This document shows, one piece after another, positions 1 to 11,900 of a stretch of 64,000 nt of DNA; position 1 is the first letter of the stretch, and each line of letters begins with the position of its first letter. The notes under the pieces were generated by a model. That model saw nothing but the letters and a program-made list of their open reading frames with translations. It was not told the DNA's origin and ran no database searches. The translations under genes and the position numbers were made by a program. Source of the DNA: Nymphaea colorata (lineage: Eukaryota > Streptophyta > Magnoliopsida > Nymphaeales > Nymphaeaceae); contig NC_045150.1 in NCBI RefSeq assembly GCF_008831285.2, positions 4,724,001-4,788,000 of the forward strand, given 5' to 3'.

Positions 1-638
1 AAAAAGTGACAAGGTGAATGCATTTTTTCAGTAAGAGAAAACATTTTATTAATAAGGTATACTGTTGTAGTGAAAGCAAAATCCCAAAATTGTTGTGGGA
101 TACCAGCATGAGCAAGGAGTGTAAGCCCGGTTTCCACAAAATGCCTATGTTTTCGTTCAACACATACATTTTGTTCATGAGTATGTGGACAAGAAATTCT
201 ATGTTTGATTCCTTGGATTTTGAGTTAAGAGCTTAATGATTGATATTCCCCACCCCAATCACTTTGGAAAGACTTAATTCTACAATCGAACTTGTTTTCA
301 GCTTGCTTCTTAAAAGTTTGAAAAACAGGCAACACGTAAGATTTATTTCTAATAATAAAGATCTAAGTGTACCGAGAAGATGCATCTACAAAGGTAACAT
401 AATAGTGATATCCATGTAATGAATCGATTGAGGCAGGTCCCCAAACATAAAAAAAATATTAATTCAAAAGGTGCTTCCTCTTTATTTTCAGATGAATTAA
501 ATGGTAAGGCATGACTTTGACTTTTCCTAACTGACATGCTTCACAAACTTTATTAGAATCTTGACGAAACACATGCAATCCAAACGTAGACAAAATATGA
601 CTAACTACTTCCATGGATGGATGTCCCAAATGATGATG

Positions 639-914
639 TCAAGTATCTATAGTAGTTCTTTCTACTACTAGAGCCGTGGGTATACATGACGTCTTGTGTA
701 GTTCCACTTGATAGAGACCACCTCTAGTTTTTCCTTGAAGAAAAACTTGCCCAGTCTTGCAATCCTTAACAAGACATTTGTCATAGTGAAACTCAAATAT
801 TGCATCATTATCTTTAGTAAACTGTGAAAGCAAGTTTTCTGAAATAAATGGTACATGTAAAATTTGATTCATAAAAAAAATCTGTATTGGAAGCCTTAAG
901 ACATGAATCTCCAA
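639..914 (-). pseudogene. Copia GAG-pre-integrase domain fragment
   Basis: The 91-residue frame has HVPFISENLLSQFTKDND, a cysteine/lysine stretch (CLVKDCKTGQVFLQGK) and GGLYQVELH. This is the pattern of the GAG-pre-integrase linker that precedes integrase in copia polyproteins. The integrase HHCC region continues in other frames below 650, showing frameshift decay. Confidence 0.85.
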
Positions 915-983
915 TAGACGATATGAACAAACTTGTCCCGTTACCTATTTTAAGTTGATCATTGTCTTTGTAGTTTGAATTTA

Positions 984-1187
984 TTAATAAGTTGCCCCAG
1001 AGTCTGGATACCCTTCACTATCTATCTCTTCAGAATCAACTATAGCAGCATTGACCTTTGGTGAATCTTCCTTGAGAAAATGATACTCTTTGCAATGCAG
1101 AGCACTGTGACCTGGTTGTCGGCACACTTGGCAATTGGTGTGGCAGTTTGCAACCATGTGACGTGGGTTGCCACATCTGTGACACAC
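984..1187 (-). pseudogene. Copia nucleocapsid zinc knuckles and protease N-terminus
   Basis: The frame holds two adjacent CX2CX4HX4C knuckles (CHRCGNPRHMVANC and CQVCRQPGHSALHC), an acidic linker and then YPDSGATY, the aspartic-protease active-site signature of copia elements. The frame closes just after the protease motif, so the polyprotein is interrupted here. A double knuckle is less usual than the single one found in most plant copia gag proteins. Confidence 0.85.
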
Positions 1188-1283
1188 TACTGAATGGCTC
1201 GTTCCAGTTTGGCCATGACTTTGGTTTCTATTTCCACGACCTCGTTGGTTGAATGATCTGTTTGAGTTGGCACCGTTTGCTTA

Positions 1284-2069
1284 TTAGCTGCCATATGCAA
1301 TATTGGTAGTGGGGACTGTGTCTATTTGAGGTTCGTTTGCTTTGCATTGAGCTTCATGAATCAAGAGAAGACTAAGCAGTTCCTCTAGTTCAATCTGTTC
1401 AACTCTAGTGTTCAACGAAGTCCTCAAAGCCTCCATATTCATGAGTTGGTAAGCCGGCAATAAAGATACTAGATCATCATTCTTTACTGATTTAGATGCC
1501 AATGCCAACTGATGTGCAATGTCCTTATGAATTGAAGCTGAGTGCGAAGTCATTGTATCCGGGAACGAGAGTGGGCTGCGTACATACATCTCAAAGCACT
1601 CCATACTTCATGAGACGTTAAACCAAGAGTGTTTTGATTTGCCATGGTAGAGATAGAGGATAGTAGTAGCAATGTTTCAGCAGAATCAAGTTGTTTGCTT
1701 TGATACCTTGTAAAATTTTCAAGGTATAGAGGAAGTACTTGTAGGCAAGAAGTTTTAACATGGTTCAACTCTTGGGAGAGTATACATCCACGACGAAAAG
1801 AATACTCTCTCAATCCCTCATCCATTTTCATGAGATAGAGAGGTTTCATTTAAAGAGATTTTCTTGTTTACATTTGGAACAAATTCATTACCAGTCAAGG
1901 TTACAATTGTCGATTTTGTAGGGATTGAATTTCCCTTGTGCTCTTGAGATTTATTTCTTTTGATGGTGGTCTGATCCTTATCTTGCGAAGTGCTTCCTTG
2001 ATTTGTACGCATGGTGCCCACAGTTTCATGTGTGATAGCCATTTCCTTAACATGAGTAATCAAAATCAA
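1284..2069 (-). pseudogene. Copia gag, broken over several frames
   Basis: Three overlapping minus-strand frames (about 2069-1818, 1849-1550 and 1604-1284) together resemble a copia gag. The first is a polar N-terminus. The second holds the EVWSALRCMYAAHSRSRIQ segment (Trp-containing core). The third has KSVKNDDLVSLLPAY followed by LEELLSLLLIHE. The frames differ, so at least two frameshifts separate them. Confidence 0.75.
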
Positions 2070-3838
2070 GCTTTAGAGCGGGCTTATCTCACTTAATCTC
2101 ATTAGTATGGTGAGTCATGAAAATGTTAGCCAAAAGACACCTTCATGATGCATTCCCAAGTAAATGTGAATGTGAGTTCATTTTCAACATGATAATGAAA
2201 TACGTCTAGCATGAGGGGAGTATGCATTTGGCCTTCGAGAAAAAAAACTAAGAGGAAAGTGATTACTATCAAATCTTCCCGCATCATGAAACTCTATGAG
2301 AAGCAAACAAATAAATAAATTTGCTTATCTTGAAAGGGATGTTTGAGTGCTAACTCAAGATTCCTCCTATAGAATAAAAGTGAAACACTTTCATTTTGAA
2401 AATGGTAGAATTTGGAGCGCTATATACCCATGTGGGCTTTTCGATATGATGAAATTTCATTTTTCATGAACCTCAAATAATCAATGTCGGTAAGCTTTTC
2501 TATTGTATGTCCTTGATTTGATACACTTGTTTTCTTGAAGGAATGTAATTTTCTTCATCCAAGGAAACCAAAATATTGGTCGAAGGTCGAAGGTTGGACT
2601 TTTAGAAAATTTTGAGTTATTCGGACTACAATGTCGGTTTCATGAGAAAAGAAATGAACCACTATTTTAGATTTCACAACTTGTTGCATCAAACCTTATA
2701 CAGATGCATACAAACCTTTAGAGTGATGTGATTTTAATTTAGGGAATTGGGACCAAATGCATGTTCTTGATCCAACAAGTATATAACAGTAGTTGAGCGA
2801 GACGAGATAAATATTGCAAAGATGACTAGTTTGGATGATGACTCATTCCTTCCTCTAATAGCATGTTAACCTCGTCAACTAAAAAAAATAGTTGGAATAC
2901 CCAAAATTGACACATTCTTGAAAGGTCATATATTCCTTCTTGGTTGGGTGAACCCATCATATATTTGATACTGCCAGACAATGTTTGAAAATAAGATAAT
3001 TGTGTCTTCAATATTATTCAATCCCGTTTGGGGGAGACAATTAAGCTGCCCTATCTCGGTTCTCACTTTCAAGTCCTTGAAGTCTTTTCAATGCCTCTTC
3101 CTTACCGGCAATGCACACTAGATAGAGAGTAAGAAAGTTACCTTGCATTCTAAGTATCTTTGTCTCCTATAATGCCTCCTTGGTAGAAGTTAATGAAGCT
3201 TACCCTTTGGGTATAAATTCCACAGACAAGGAAGGCCTAATTTTTATGGCATGAAAGCTATCACTTCTAGAATGAAAGCCACCACCACCACCCACCCCAG
3301 GTTGGGTAGGCCAAGCTCTAGTATATTCTTTTGGACTAGTCTAGACTTCAAGTGCAGCTTTTATTATCAAGAGAAAGTGGTGGATCAAGAGTCGTCCCTT
3401 CCATCTCTAGGGAGTTGGGTATGCTTTAGTAACTTAGAGTTGACCACGTTTTTAGTTCATGCTTCTTGTGGAAACATAAGCATCTTATACGCTCGCTTTT
3501 CACCTAAGTTTCCACATAATGTACTCATCCTCTTGATCTGCACCCAAGATTTTGGCTATTTTGTTTACTTCTGGCTAAAGAATATAAGCTCAGTAGCTAG
3601 ATTTATGGAAGTGGGCTTTGCCAAGCAGGTTTCTCCTCACTATTTAGGTGATGTGCCCTCTCTTAGGAGATAGGCGTAGAGCCCCCTAATGTTGGATGTG
3701 ATCGGGCGATGATGATTTCCATCAATGTTCATACAATCACAAGGTATAGGCAATGATCCTTTGACCATCCCCTTGTCTCTAGGATTTGTGTTTCTAAGTG
3801 GGAAAGTCACTCTTAACCCAGATTTCTAACTTGTTAAT
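2070..3838. other. Unassigned AT-rich region between copia fragment and CACTA end
   Basis: There is no convincing gene. A 140-codon plus-strand frame at 3251-3673 and a 61-codon minus-strand frame at 2826-3011 have no family resemblance I recognise. The copia 5' LTR might lie here, but I found no TG...CA ends or primer-binding site to define it. Confidence 0.4.
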
Positions 3839-4074
3839 CACTACAAAAAAACATGGAATCACAGATGCATGGCTTGATGGCCATTAATGTCAACGTCCAT
3901 CCATGAGTGTCGGTGAAGATGTACGTTCAGTAAAAGGCATTGATGAACATCGGCCACCACCCATGTGGGTCGACAATATGTCGGTGAAAGTTCACAATCA
4001 CCAATAGCCAAAAGGTGGCCGATGGTAAAAATAACAATTTAAATGACATCCTACTATTCATGCCATTGCGAGAG
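3839..4074 (+). mobile_element. Probable CACTA (En/Spm) element terminus
   Basis: The segment begins CACTACAAAAAAAC, the typical terminal inverted repeat start of plant CACTA transposons. It is followed by dispersed short motifs of the form GTCGGTGAA (near 3909 and 3980), like CACTA subterminal repeats. The matching TTTTTTGTAGTG end was not found. A related CATGTCGGTAAAAG motif occurs at about 14190-14205, so the element may resume after the LTR retrotransposon inserted at 4075-13798. Confidence 0.55.
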
Positions 4075-5875
4075 TGTTGCGACCCTACTGCCGAGGGCTG
4101 CTGAAGGCGGCCTGTATGCGGTCGCTACCCAAGATCATGATCAACACCAATCGGAAGGCAAATCTCTGCGCTCCTGTGTTCTGCCGATAGCACCTTCTTC
4201 AAGCACAGGGAGTGAACATTCACAAAATACCACGATCCAGGGGGGAAACGCGATGGATGATCGTGGAAAGGATATGGGAGATGCGGATGATGCTAGATGA
4301 TTTGATGGAATGAAGATGGGATGATTTCGGACGGTGAGAAACCTGCTGGCCAATGGAACAATAACTAGTTGGGTTACTGCGGAGTCATAGGCACAAGGAA
4401 GAGTTTGATCAGTCAGATGGCGATCTTCGTCACTAGCGATCGCTTAGAACTACATAGCAATACGTCAAATGTCATAGGGATCGGAGAGGCAAGAGTCCAC
4501 CGGTGAAGAACTATGTCGCCGGAAGATCAAGCTTCTGTGCGTCCGTCGGTGAAGAAGAGGAAGAACCACGTCCTCTTTGTCAAACGTCGGATTTATGGAG
4601 TTTTGCTAGAACACGCGAATCGACCATGGGTGGCTGTTTTGATTCAACTGCCAGCGGAATGTGCATCGCCGGAATCATCTCATTATGAGAGATTTACCAT
4701 CTTCGTCAAAAAGCACAAATGAAAACGTTGTTCTCCCTTTTAAAGCGTAGGGAAGAAGGAGAAGAAGAAAGACTTGCTCTGATACACTTATCGAACCGGG
4801 TCGATGCCCAAAAATCCGCTCGACTACATGAAGAAACCCGGTTCAGCGGTAAACTCAGCAAAAGTGGATCTGAGTCTCATCCTGGATCCCCCCAAAACAA
4901 TAAGCAATCCAATCCGAAGCCTTTTACCACTCGGACCAGAAATACAACGCGCGGGTCCAACCCGCCAATTCAATCCAGACCCGTATGCAGTTCCCATTGC
5001 CCGCTGTGTCCCGCCAAAGTGTCGCCGGTCGCTCGGCGTGTCCCGCCTCAAAACTCACCAGTAGTGTCCTGAGTGTGTCCCACTCAAGTGTCCTCTGTAT
5101 CACGGCATGTCTCGCATCACCTCTTCCCGTGTCCCGCTTTAGAACGTCTTGGACGCATCCCGGGCTCGCCCTTCTTGTTTGTCCTTAGTTGTCCTTCATG
5201 TCCCAACCAGCTGTCCCACGCGTTTCAGTCTGAACCCAGCTGTACCTTGTCAAACCTGATCGAGATCCACCCTGGGCCGAGTCTCCCCTCGTCTATGAAT
5301 GAACTTGCTGCACGCTAAAGCTGAATGGCCTCAACCACACCGAGCCATCTGTGCTGGGGAGTTCGACCCATTTGGCCGAGGAACCGAGGTTAACCTCCCT
5401 TGGCAAAATGTTGCCCTCTCGACACGGCCTATGCCTCAACCTCTCTCGCATAATCTCCCTTGATCGCAGGAAGGCCTCTGTAGTAAGTGAGTCTTGGCTG
5501 CGTTCGCCCGACACTGCTGCGCTACTACGAAAGGTCCACTGTGCTAACCTTTCTCGGTTGCCGCCTGATGAACGCCCACACAGACCGCCGTGATGATCAC
5601 CCACACGAATAGTCTCACTCGATGTCTGCTCGAGGTTCTTTGATAGGCTCTTAGCCTCACTTGATTGACGCCCTTCTCATTGGGGTATAACTCTTGCACG
5701 GATAGTCTCCCTTGCACGCAGAGTGGCCATAGAGAGTGACCATGTGGCGCTTTAGCCTCCCTAACACATGGATGGCCCTGATGAATGATGAAGAGCTGCC
5801 ATTGCCCTGGCCTCATACGGCGTGGATACGAGCTGCCCTCAGCCATCATGGCCTCGCGGAGGTAGGCCCGTATCA
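4075..5875 (-). repeat. 3' LTR of the non-autonomous LTR element
   Basis: In element orientation the LTR starts TGATAC at 5875 and ends at 4075 (the plus strand begins TGTTGCGACC). It matches 12001-13798 along its length. In one stretch of about 170 bp that I aligned by eye (4841 onward), about 7% of bases differ. The adjoining polypurine tract fixes this copy as the 3' LTR. Confidence 0.9.
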
Positions 5876-6472
5876 GACCTCCCCCTTAAAATGGAGCCTG
5901 CCCTCAGGCTCCGTCGAGGTCCTCTTGAGGTAGTCTATCCCCCTGGGATCCCAAGAAAAGCTATCATCCTCTATCGTGGCCGGCGTGTTCATACTAACCA
6001 ATGGCATCTCTTTCGGCTGTAATACACATAGCAAAAGCTGTCTCACAACCTGCCAAATGTTTCTTGTTGCAACTTTATACTCCTCTGCCCGATCACTAGT
6101 TTTTGGTCCTGAAAATTTCATACCTCTCTCTTTCAGACCCTTATAGAAATAGTCCCAACTTGAAGGAAATATCGAGTGCTCGTGGAAGGGCTTCCGTGGA
6201 ATAGTCAGAACCCTAGCATATAGGCATTCTATTTTCTCATGGTTGATCTTCTCAAGAGTAGCGTTGGCAGTCCTTATATTCAGCTGGCTGAGTTCCGAAC
6301 TAACTAGCAAGTAGTCACTCGTGGTGGATAGTAGGCTGCCTCCCTCTCTATCGGCTGATTCAAACCACCCTATCAAGGATCCATAGAACCCGTCTATCGA
6401 TACATATGTGGGGTAAATGCTGTCATGGGTTATGGAGAAACATTGGAGGTGAATCAAATCACTGTTGTCCAC
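5873..6472 (-). pseudogene. Unrecognised ORF at the 3' end of the LTR element
   Basis: This open frame of about 199 residues runs into the polypurine tract and stops on the first bases of the 3' LTR. It has no ATG at its upstream end: the first codon shown is GTG, and an in-frame TAA lies about a dozen codons further upstream, so the N-terminus is probably lost by frameshift. Visible stretches include YVSIDGFYGSLIGWFES, LSQLNIRTANATLE, IECLYARVLTIP and NIWQVVRQLLLCVLQPKEMP. It does not look like RT, integrase or protease. The spacing of SLIG, LNIRT and YARVLTI faintly recalls beta-rich 30K-type movement domains, but this is only an impression. Function is unknown. Confidence 0.5.
5876..5887 (-). 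other. Polypurine tract, also coding
   Basis: The minus strand reads AAGGGGGAGGTC directly before the 3' LTR start TGATAC. The same bases encode the last codons (K-G-E-V) of the ORF at 5873-6472, whose TGA stop is the first three bases of the LTR. Confidence 0.8.
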
Positions 6473-6823
6473 CTTAGGTGTATGCCTTCCTGGTTTCTCT
6501 TCTTAAATCGGGTAAGGTCTGCCGGTGTATAACCATCCACTTTTATATTGCCTTCTTCATCGGCTGAACTTCAGCCTTTTGGTCTCCTTTATTCTCAAAA
6601 ATATTATCGGGCACATCATGGTGTCTTCATGGGGATGCTATTTGCTGCGCCAAGACTCCAAACAAGGACTGCATATTTGATGTGTTTTGGTTGTCTCTTG
6701 CTGCCCATGTTAAGTGGTTCATAGCAGCCCCTTTGTTCCCAGCAAGAGCTTCTTGTTCATCCTCCTCTTCCTCATCAGCCATGACCTGCCATTCCAAGCC
6801 CATAAAAATCTGTTTGTAATTGG

Positions 6824-7602
6824 TCAGGCTCTCAACTTGCGCAAGTGAATCAACTCCAACTCTAGGTGGTAACAGTAGGACTGTTCGCCTTCTGACCCGA
6901 TCGGTACGATGTAGGGGATTAGCTCTCCATTTGCGGGTTTCCCTAGCTGTCCCTCTTGGGATTTAGTCTTTACTCGGCTGGGAATTCTTCTTAAACAAGC
7001 TATGGAGAGTTTTCTACGTCTTGTGAGACGTATTCTTATAGTTCGGGCCAACACTCTTTGCTTTTCCACATCATTGACCAAGGCTGTAACAACTGTCTTA
7101 CTATCTTCCAAGGTCTGGTTTGCGATCTTAAGGGAAGTACCTGCTTCAGTCTCAAGGGTGGAGGCTCTTGCACATATATGCCCGCATTCCCATGCCTTTT
7201 CACACTTAAAACACTGCCGGTTCTTGATGCATTTCTTCCTTTCTTGGCTCGTCAAGGAATAGCCTTAGGAGGGACTGATTGTATTACCATCCGAATGACA
7301 GGTTCAACAGGTTTTGGATCGCCCTTGTCTAGGTTGGACTTGGGCATCTCTTCTTCTTCACTATCACTCTTTGCCTTAAATGTCCCTACAATAGTTGTTG
7401 GTAAAACTCCCCTTTCAAGAGGCACGAAAGTAACTTTTCCGCCGGTTGTTGCGGTAGTCACCCCTCCACAACAATCATAAGCATTTGGGAGTTCTCCCTT
7501 CGGTGGGTGTTCAATAGGAATCGACACTTCTCTTCCAACAGAAAAATGATTGCTGACAGTCTTGTGTGGCTGTTGCAAACTAAGATGGACAATGGATTGC
7601 AA
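6824..7602 (-). pseudogene. Gag-like segment with a gypsy-type zinc knuckle, frameshifted
   Basis: Two overlapping frames (7602-7252 and 7255-6824) differ by a frameshift near 7252. The first has EEEEMPKSNLDKGDPKPVEP, an acidic and proline-rich linker. The second holds CFKCEKAWECGHICA, with the CX2C...GHXC spacing of plant Ty3/gypsy nucleocapsids (compare CFKCGEKxxPGHRC). An acidic segment in yet another frame (ADEEEEDEQEALAGNKGAA, about 6730-6790) follows. This is consistent with a gag protein lacking downstream enzymatic domains. Confidence 0.55.
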
Positions 7603-7691
7603 CTTTTGGATTTCTTGCGCAACTTATACCTTGCTGGTTGTGAATCTACCAACAGAGGTTTTGAAGATTGCAGATTCTGGTGCTCTATTTT

Positions 7692-8884
7692 CTATGGTAT
7701 AGGGTGTTTATCTTCAGCACTTTGCCCTCGGTTACCCCGTAGAGTGCAAAGTATCACTTTATCCTTGGCAAAATGATGTTGTTCAGTTGGAGGGGCAAGA
7801 GAGCTCACCTTTTGGCTGTAACGTGATGACCTCCTGCCCGGTTCGTACCTCCCCAAATGGTCAGCACCTTGTCTGCCCCTTTCAGCCTCTCTCGTATATC
7901 GCTCGGTCCGATCATAATCAAATTGACATGAGCTATGGCTGTGGAAAGATCTGGCTTCATAGCCCCTATCATAAGACTCATTTCCCTGGTAGAAGGGTTG
8001 GCCCATGTATTGATTTTCTTGCCTACGGACTAAGCGACTATAGGGAATGCCTTGCTCTCGCCGAGTTCTATTCCCATTTCTCTCCTTTTGATTTGTGTGC
8101 TCTTTATAGGGAGTGTTTAAAGACTTCGAACATGACCCGCCCTCTAAGTATAGTGTAGCTTGTCTCTTGACTTCCGGGCTCCCAAACATCTTGTCCAACC
8201 TAGCAAGGTAGGATGCATAAGGTCCCTGGTAGGCTTCCTCATGCCGACTCTTGCCCGCTTGGTCCTTGCCTCGTGGCTGGTTTTGGCCATACACAAAACC
8301 AGTTTGGCTGTAAGTAAAAGACCCCCTTTTTGCAGGGTATTCTCTCCCATGTCTACTCGCCACACTCTGATTTTCTTGGAAATAAACCGATGCATAATTA
8401 GTTTGCTCTTCGTCATCCTCCTACCAAGAAGAGTAGCAGTCATGTTTTTGAGTATAGCTTGTTCAACAAGCCTCTTGGGAACCATAGGGTCTGTCCTCTC
8501 GAATAGGATAATCTGCTGAGTAATGAGACTCAGCCTGCCCATTCCCTTGCCCAACCTGGTCACCCATCTCATCACGGTGGCACTCGCCCTCATCATAATC
8601 GGAACCTTCATCACTCTCTTGCTCTTCTCAGTCGCTTTCAGATTCGTGACTATATGTTCCATGACCCCCTTGAGCGGTATACGCCTTGTCATGATCGTAC
8701 TCATGATATTCAGCTGGGTAATGGGACTCGTCTGGCTCATATAGTGGTTGTTCTTCATAGCTGCTCTCTCCCGATCCTCATAGTAGTCTTCATAACAGCT
8801 TTCTTCGTCATAATAATCTTCAACCGGTGAGCTATAACCGTAGGAAGAACTTCCATCGCAATCCCGGTCTTCCAAATCAGCCAT
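7692..8884 (-). pseudogene. Acidic, Tyr/Ser/Arg-rich gag-like ORF, frameshifted
   Basis: An ATG at 8884 opens a frame beginning MADLEDRDCDGSSSYGYSS, followed by a Tyr/Asp/Glu-rich run (DYYDEESCYEDYYEDRERAA). A frameshift near 8750 moves the acidic, Glu/Ser/Tyr-rich coding pattern into a second frame. That frame carries a few stops before it opens fully at 8363. It then becomes Arg/Tyr/Gln-rich (ASYLARLDKMFGSPEVKRQA, later YDRTERYTREAERGRQGADH) and stops at 7692. The composition shifts from strongly acidic to strongly basic, which fits an RNA-binding structural protein. I do not recognise a named domain. Confidence 0.55.
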
Positions 8885-8944
8885 ACTTGAAGCTCGAAGA
8901 TGTTGAACTTGAAGACGCATGGCTGTCCACAAGAACACGTTCAA

Positions 8945-11900
8945 CCTTCCTCACAAGGGTGGCTAGTACAAGAGTTCTCGGCCTGCACAAAGACCCTAGT
9001 TATCCCGTGAGGATGTATACAATCAGCCAGCCCAAACCTCACCACAATTTCTCATATTTGCATAAAAGGAAAATTGTTTTAAAGTTTACATCAACGCAGT
9101 GATACAAGACATAAATCTCTCCCAACTTACTCATCAAACCATGCCTAACATCGCTTCAAACCATGCCCCAAGTATCCCACGGTAAGCCCTTTCCACTATA
9201 GGGTTGTGTCCACTACAATGTGTAGTAAGATGAGCCCAAAAACAGGGGTGCTAGTGGCAGGTTTGGAACAAAATCAGCACCCTTCCCTCGCAGCTATAGG
9301 GTGGCTCAAGATGTACCTTGCTAGAGCTTGTCCAGCAAAAGACCACCAAGGATGAAATGCCAAAAATCCTTGGTATTCAGCACGTCATCTTTACAAGCGA
9401 GGCACCCGTCACCAGCTGGTCGATTGGAGTCCTCCTTGCTCAAGACAATAACAACACAATCACTGCAATTGATTTCAGTGACGGAACTGGGAGAACGGAA
9501 TGCACTTAGTTATAAGTTTCCGAACTCCTAGTGCACTGACGAAGTAGGGGGAAGCAAGCGCTGACAAGGTGACAGTGTACACCCTTCTTTCTCTCGAGAT
9601 CAGCTCAGCTCACGGTTGTTGCCGCTGCTCCTTCTTCTCGGAAATAGGCACCAGAAAATAAACCAAGAAGATTACTGTCTAATATAACAAGGAAACAGTG
9701 TATTTCCAAGTATTGTTAGGAGACTTTACCGTGATTTGTTTAACCCTTGTTGTATGTTGATCTTAGGGGGAAGCAAGCACCGCTTAGCCCAGCATAAGCT
9801 ATGTCTCCTAACTGAACTCAAACAGGTGCATTCCAGCTCCTTCCGCCCACAGTCAGCTCCTAGCTTTCTGCCGTAGGATAACCTCCAGCAAGAACACAAT
9901 AGTCACCACTATGATAATAGATTGAACAACAAAAGCCTTATGAGGAAAAATGTCACTAGAATGAAGAATAACCCCAGGAGCAAACGTTGATTGGGGTGAG
10001 CAGGCACTGATTGATGCCGGTGCACGCACGCTGCTGAGCAGCTTTACGCTCTTGGCTTCTCCTTCGTCTCCTCTCGCTCAGTCCAATGATCAACAAGAAC
10101 AGAGCATCAAAATCATGGATTAGTACAAGAATTAACTGGAGAGGGTGGAGATCGTCTCTGAATTTGAGTGAAAACCCAAGCTGATCAACAAAATTGGGGA
10201 GCTGGCAAAATCCCTCTCGCTAGTCTGGATTCTATCCTCTCAGGCTTAGAAAGCACTCAAAAATCTGCCAAAAATCAACCAGAGCTCCGTTGGATCTGAA
10301 ATTTGGTCCACAGCACCTTTAGATGTGTATGAAGGGACGCCCAAAAGATGAGCCCAGAGCCCTCTAGGTAGGACTCGTTGCCAATTGAAGACGCCAAACT
10401 ATCGCAGGTTTAGGTTCAGGCTGAGAACAGTAAAATTGTCTGTGGTTCACAAGGTAGGGCGAGCTTTCAAAAATCACCACGGATGATCCCAACCTCCAAA
10501 AATCATGAAAATTGGTCGGTAGGTGGCTGACATCCCAAACAACAGATGCCCAAAAGATGAAGCCAAAATAAGAACCCCAGATATGACTCGTTGAAGGGTT
10601 TTTGCTTCAGCAGGTCGTAGGTTGGCTCATGTCATGAATAGGGCAGACTGAATGGCTCGTTCACAGGGCATGCAGATCTTCTAAAAATCACCAAGGTCTA
10701 CTCCAACCTCCACAAATTCCTTGGCAGTAGGTAGCTAACACGTCCAGGGGTGGACGCCAAGCAGGTCAGCTTCTAGCAATCACTCTTGAAGAATTGCATG
10801 AAGTCCCGGCTCTAACTGCTCCTGACAGCTTCTTCCTATCAACCACTAACCTTTGTTCCTTCAAAATTCGATAACTTCTTGCAGGCTGGCCCCAAATTCA
10901 TGAAACTTGGACAAAAAAATAAAAAACTTTTCCAGGAATCCAACGCCTCTACATTCGTTTTCAGATTCAACCCACAGAAAAATCGCATCAAGATGGAAGT
11001 CACACCTCAGCTGCTCAACCGTAGCCTGAACTCAGTTCCAAGAATTCGCCCAAAGTACTCGGCACTCGAAAAATCGCTGCATCTTGGATTCAAATCTAAA
11101 AAAATCTGCAAATTGGTGGGCTGAGGGAAGAGATGAAGACGATTCTTTTGGTCCCTTGCTTGACCAAAATGGTGGCCAAACCGAACAGCACCGGCCGTCA
11201 GAAAATCGATTAGTTTCTGGTTTTCCACCGGCTAAGAAGAGGTCTTCAGGTGGAAATCGAGTGGTGTCCCGACACATGTTAAAATTGATGGAGACACGCT
11301 GACATGTTGTCACCCATGATGAAATTTTTAGGACTTGTGTGACGCGGGACTCGGTGTTTGATGAGAACACTCTGGAGCGGGATTCGTAGTGGGACACGTC
11401 GAGCGTCGAGGTCCCTGTTGCGTCAGACTTGACAGGACTCGTGTGTCCGTGTGATCAGCTACTCTTTAGAACACTGTTGCACAGGATTCTGCCAGAGACT
11501 GAAGAACACGACGCGGCAACCTTCGAATTCGCCGGAATGCTTCTTCGTCCGCGGAAAACGTAGGAAAATGCCCCGTGAACTTCAAAATTCGATTCTGACC
11601 TCGTTTCTGGGCCAAATCAGTCATTCTTGGGCTCGATTTGCTTGGAAACTCGTCAGGAATCTTCTGGTATTATCATCCACACGTTTTGGATTATCGGTCT
11701 TCCAGACACAACGCCGAAATGATAAGTGGTCGCAGGAAATGGGGAAGAATAGCGCTTGAGAACCTACGCCTCTTCAAAAATCGATTCCTCGCCGACCATA
11801 GCCTCAAAAATTTTGAAAATTTTCTGGGAGATGGTTGAGACGTAGACGAAACCACTGGTCTACTTTTTGACCAGTAAATCATTCCAGAAAATTAACGCCA

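Larger units (their letters stand above)
1..2069 (-). mobile_element. Decayed Ty1/copia retrotransposon (gag, zinc knuckle, protease, integrase), cut by left window edge
   Basis: Reading the minus strand from about 2069 down to 1, copia domains appear in the right order but in shifting frames with stops. A gag region (about 2069-1284) contains EVWSALRCMYAAHSRSRIQ and SLLLIHEAQ, matching the plant copia gag core. It is followed by two CCHC knuckles, a DSGATY protease motif, a GAG-pre-integrase stretch (NLLSQFTKDND) and an integrase zinc-binding stretch (HHLGHPSMEVV then CEACQLGK near 510-640). Degenerate integrase core sequence continues to the edge. RT and RNase H would lie left of the window. 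I could not find the 5' LTR or primer-binding site to the right of 2069. It is an old, non-functional copy. Confidence 0.88.

Noticed and set aside
3251..3673. 140-residue plus-strand ORF left of the CACTA end
   Set aside because: No recognisable motif, hydrophobic and Ser-rich; treated as chance.
4824..5604. ORFs within the 3' LTR
   Set aside because: Short overlapping frames on both strands with no counterpart family; consistent with GC-rich LTR sequence.
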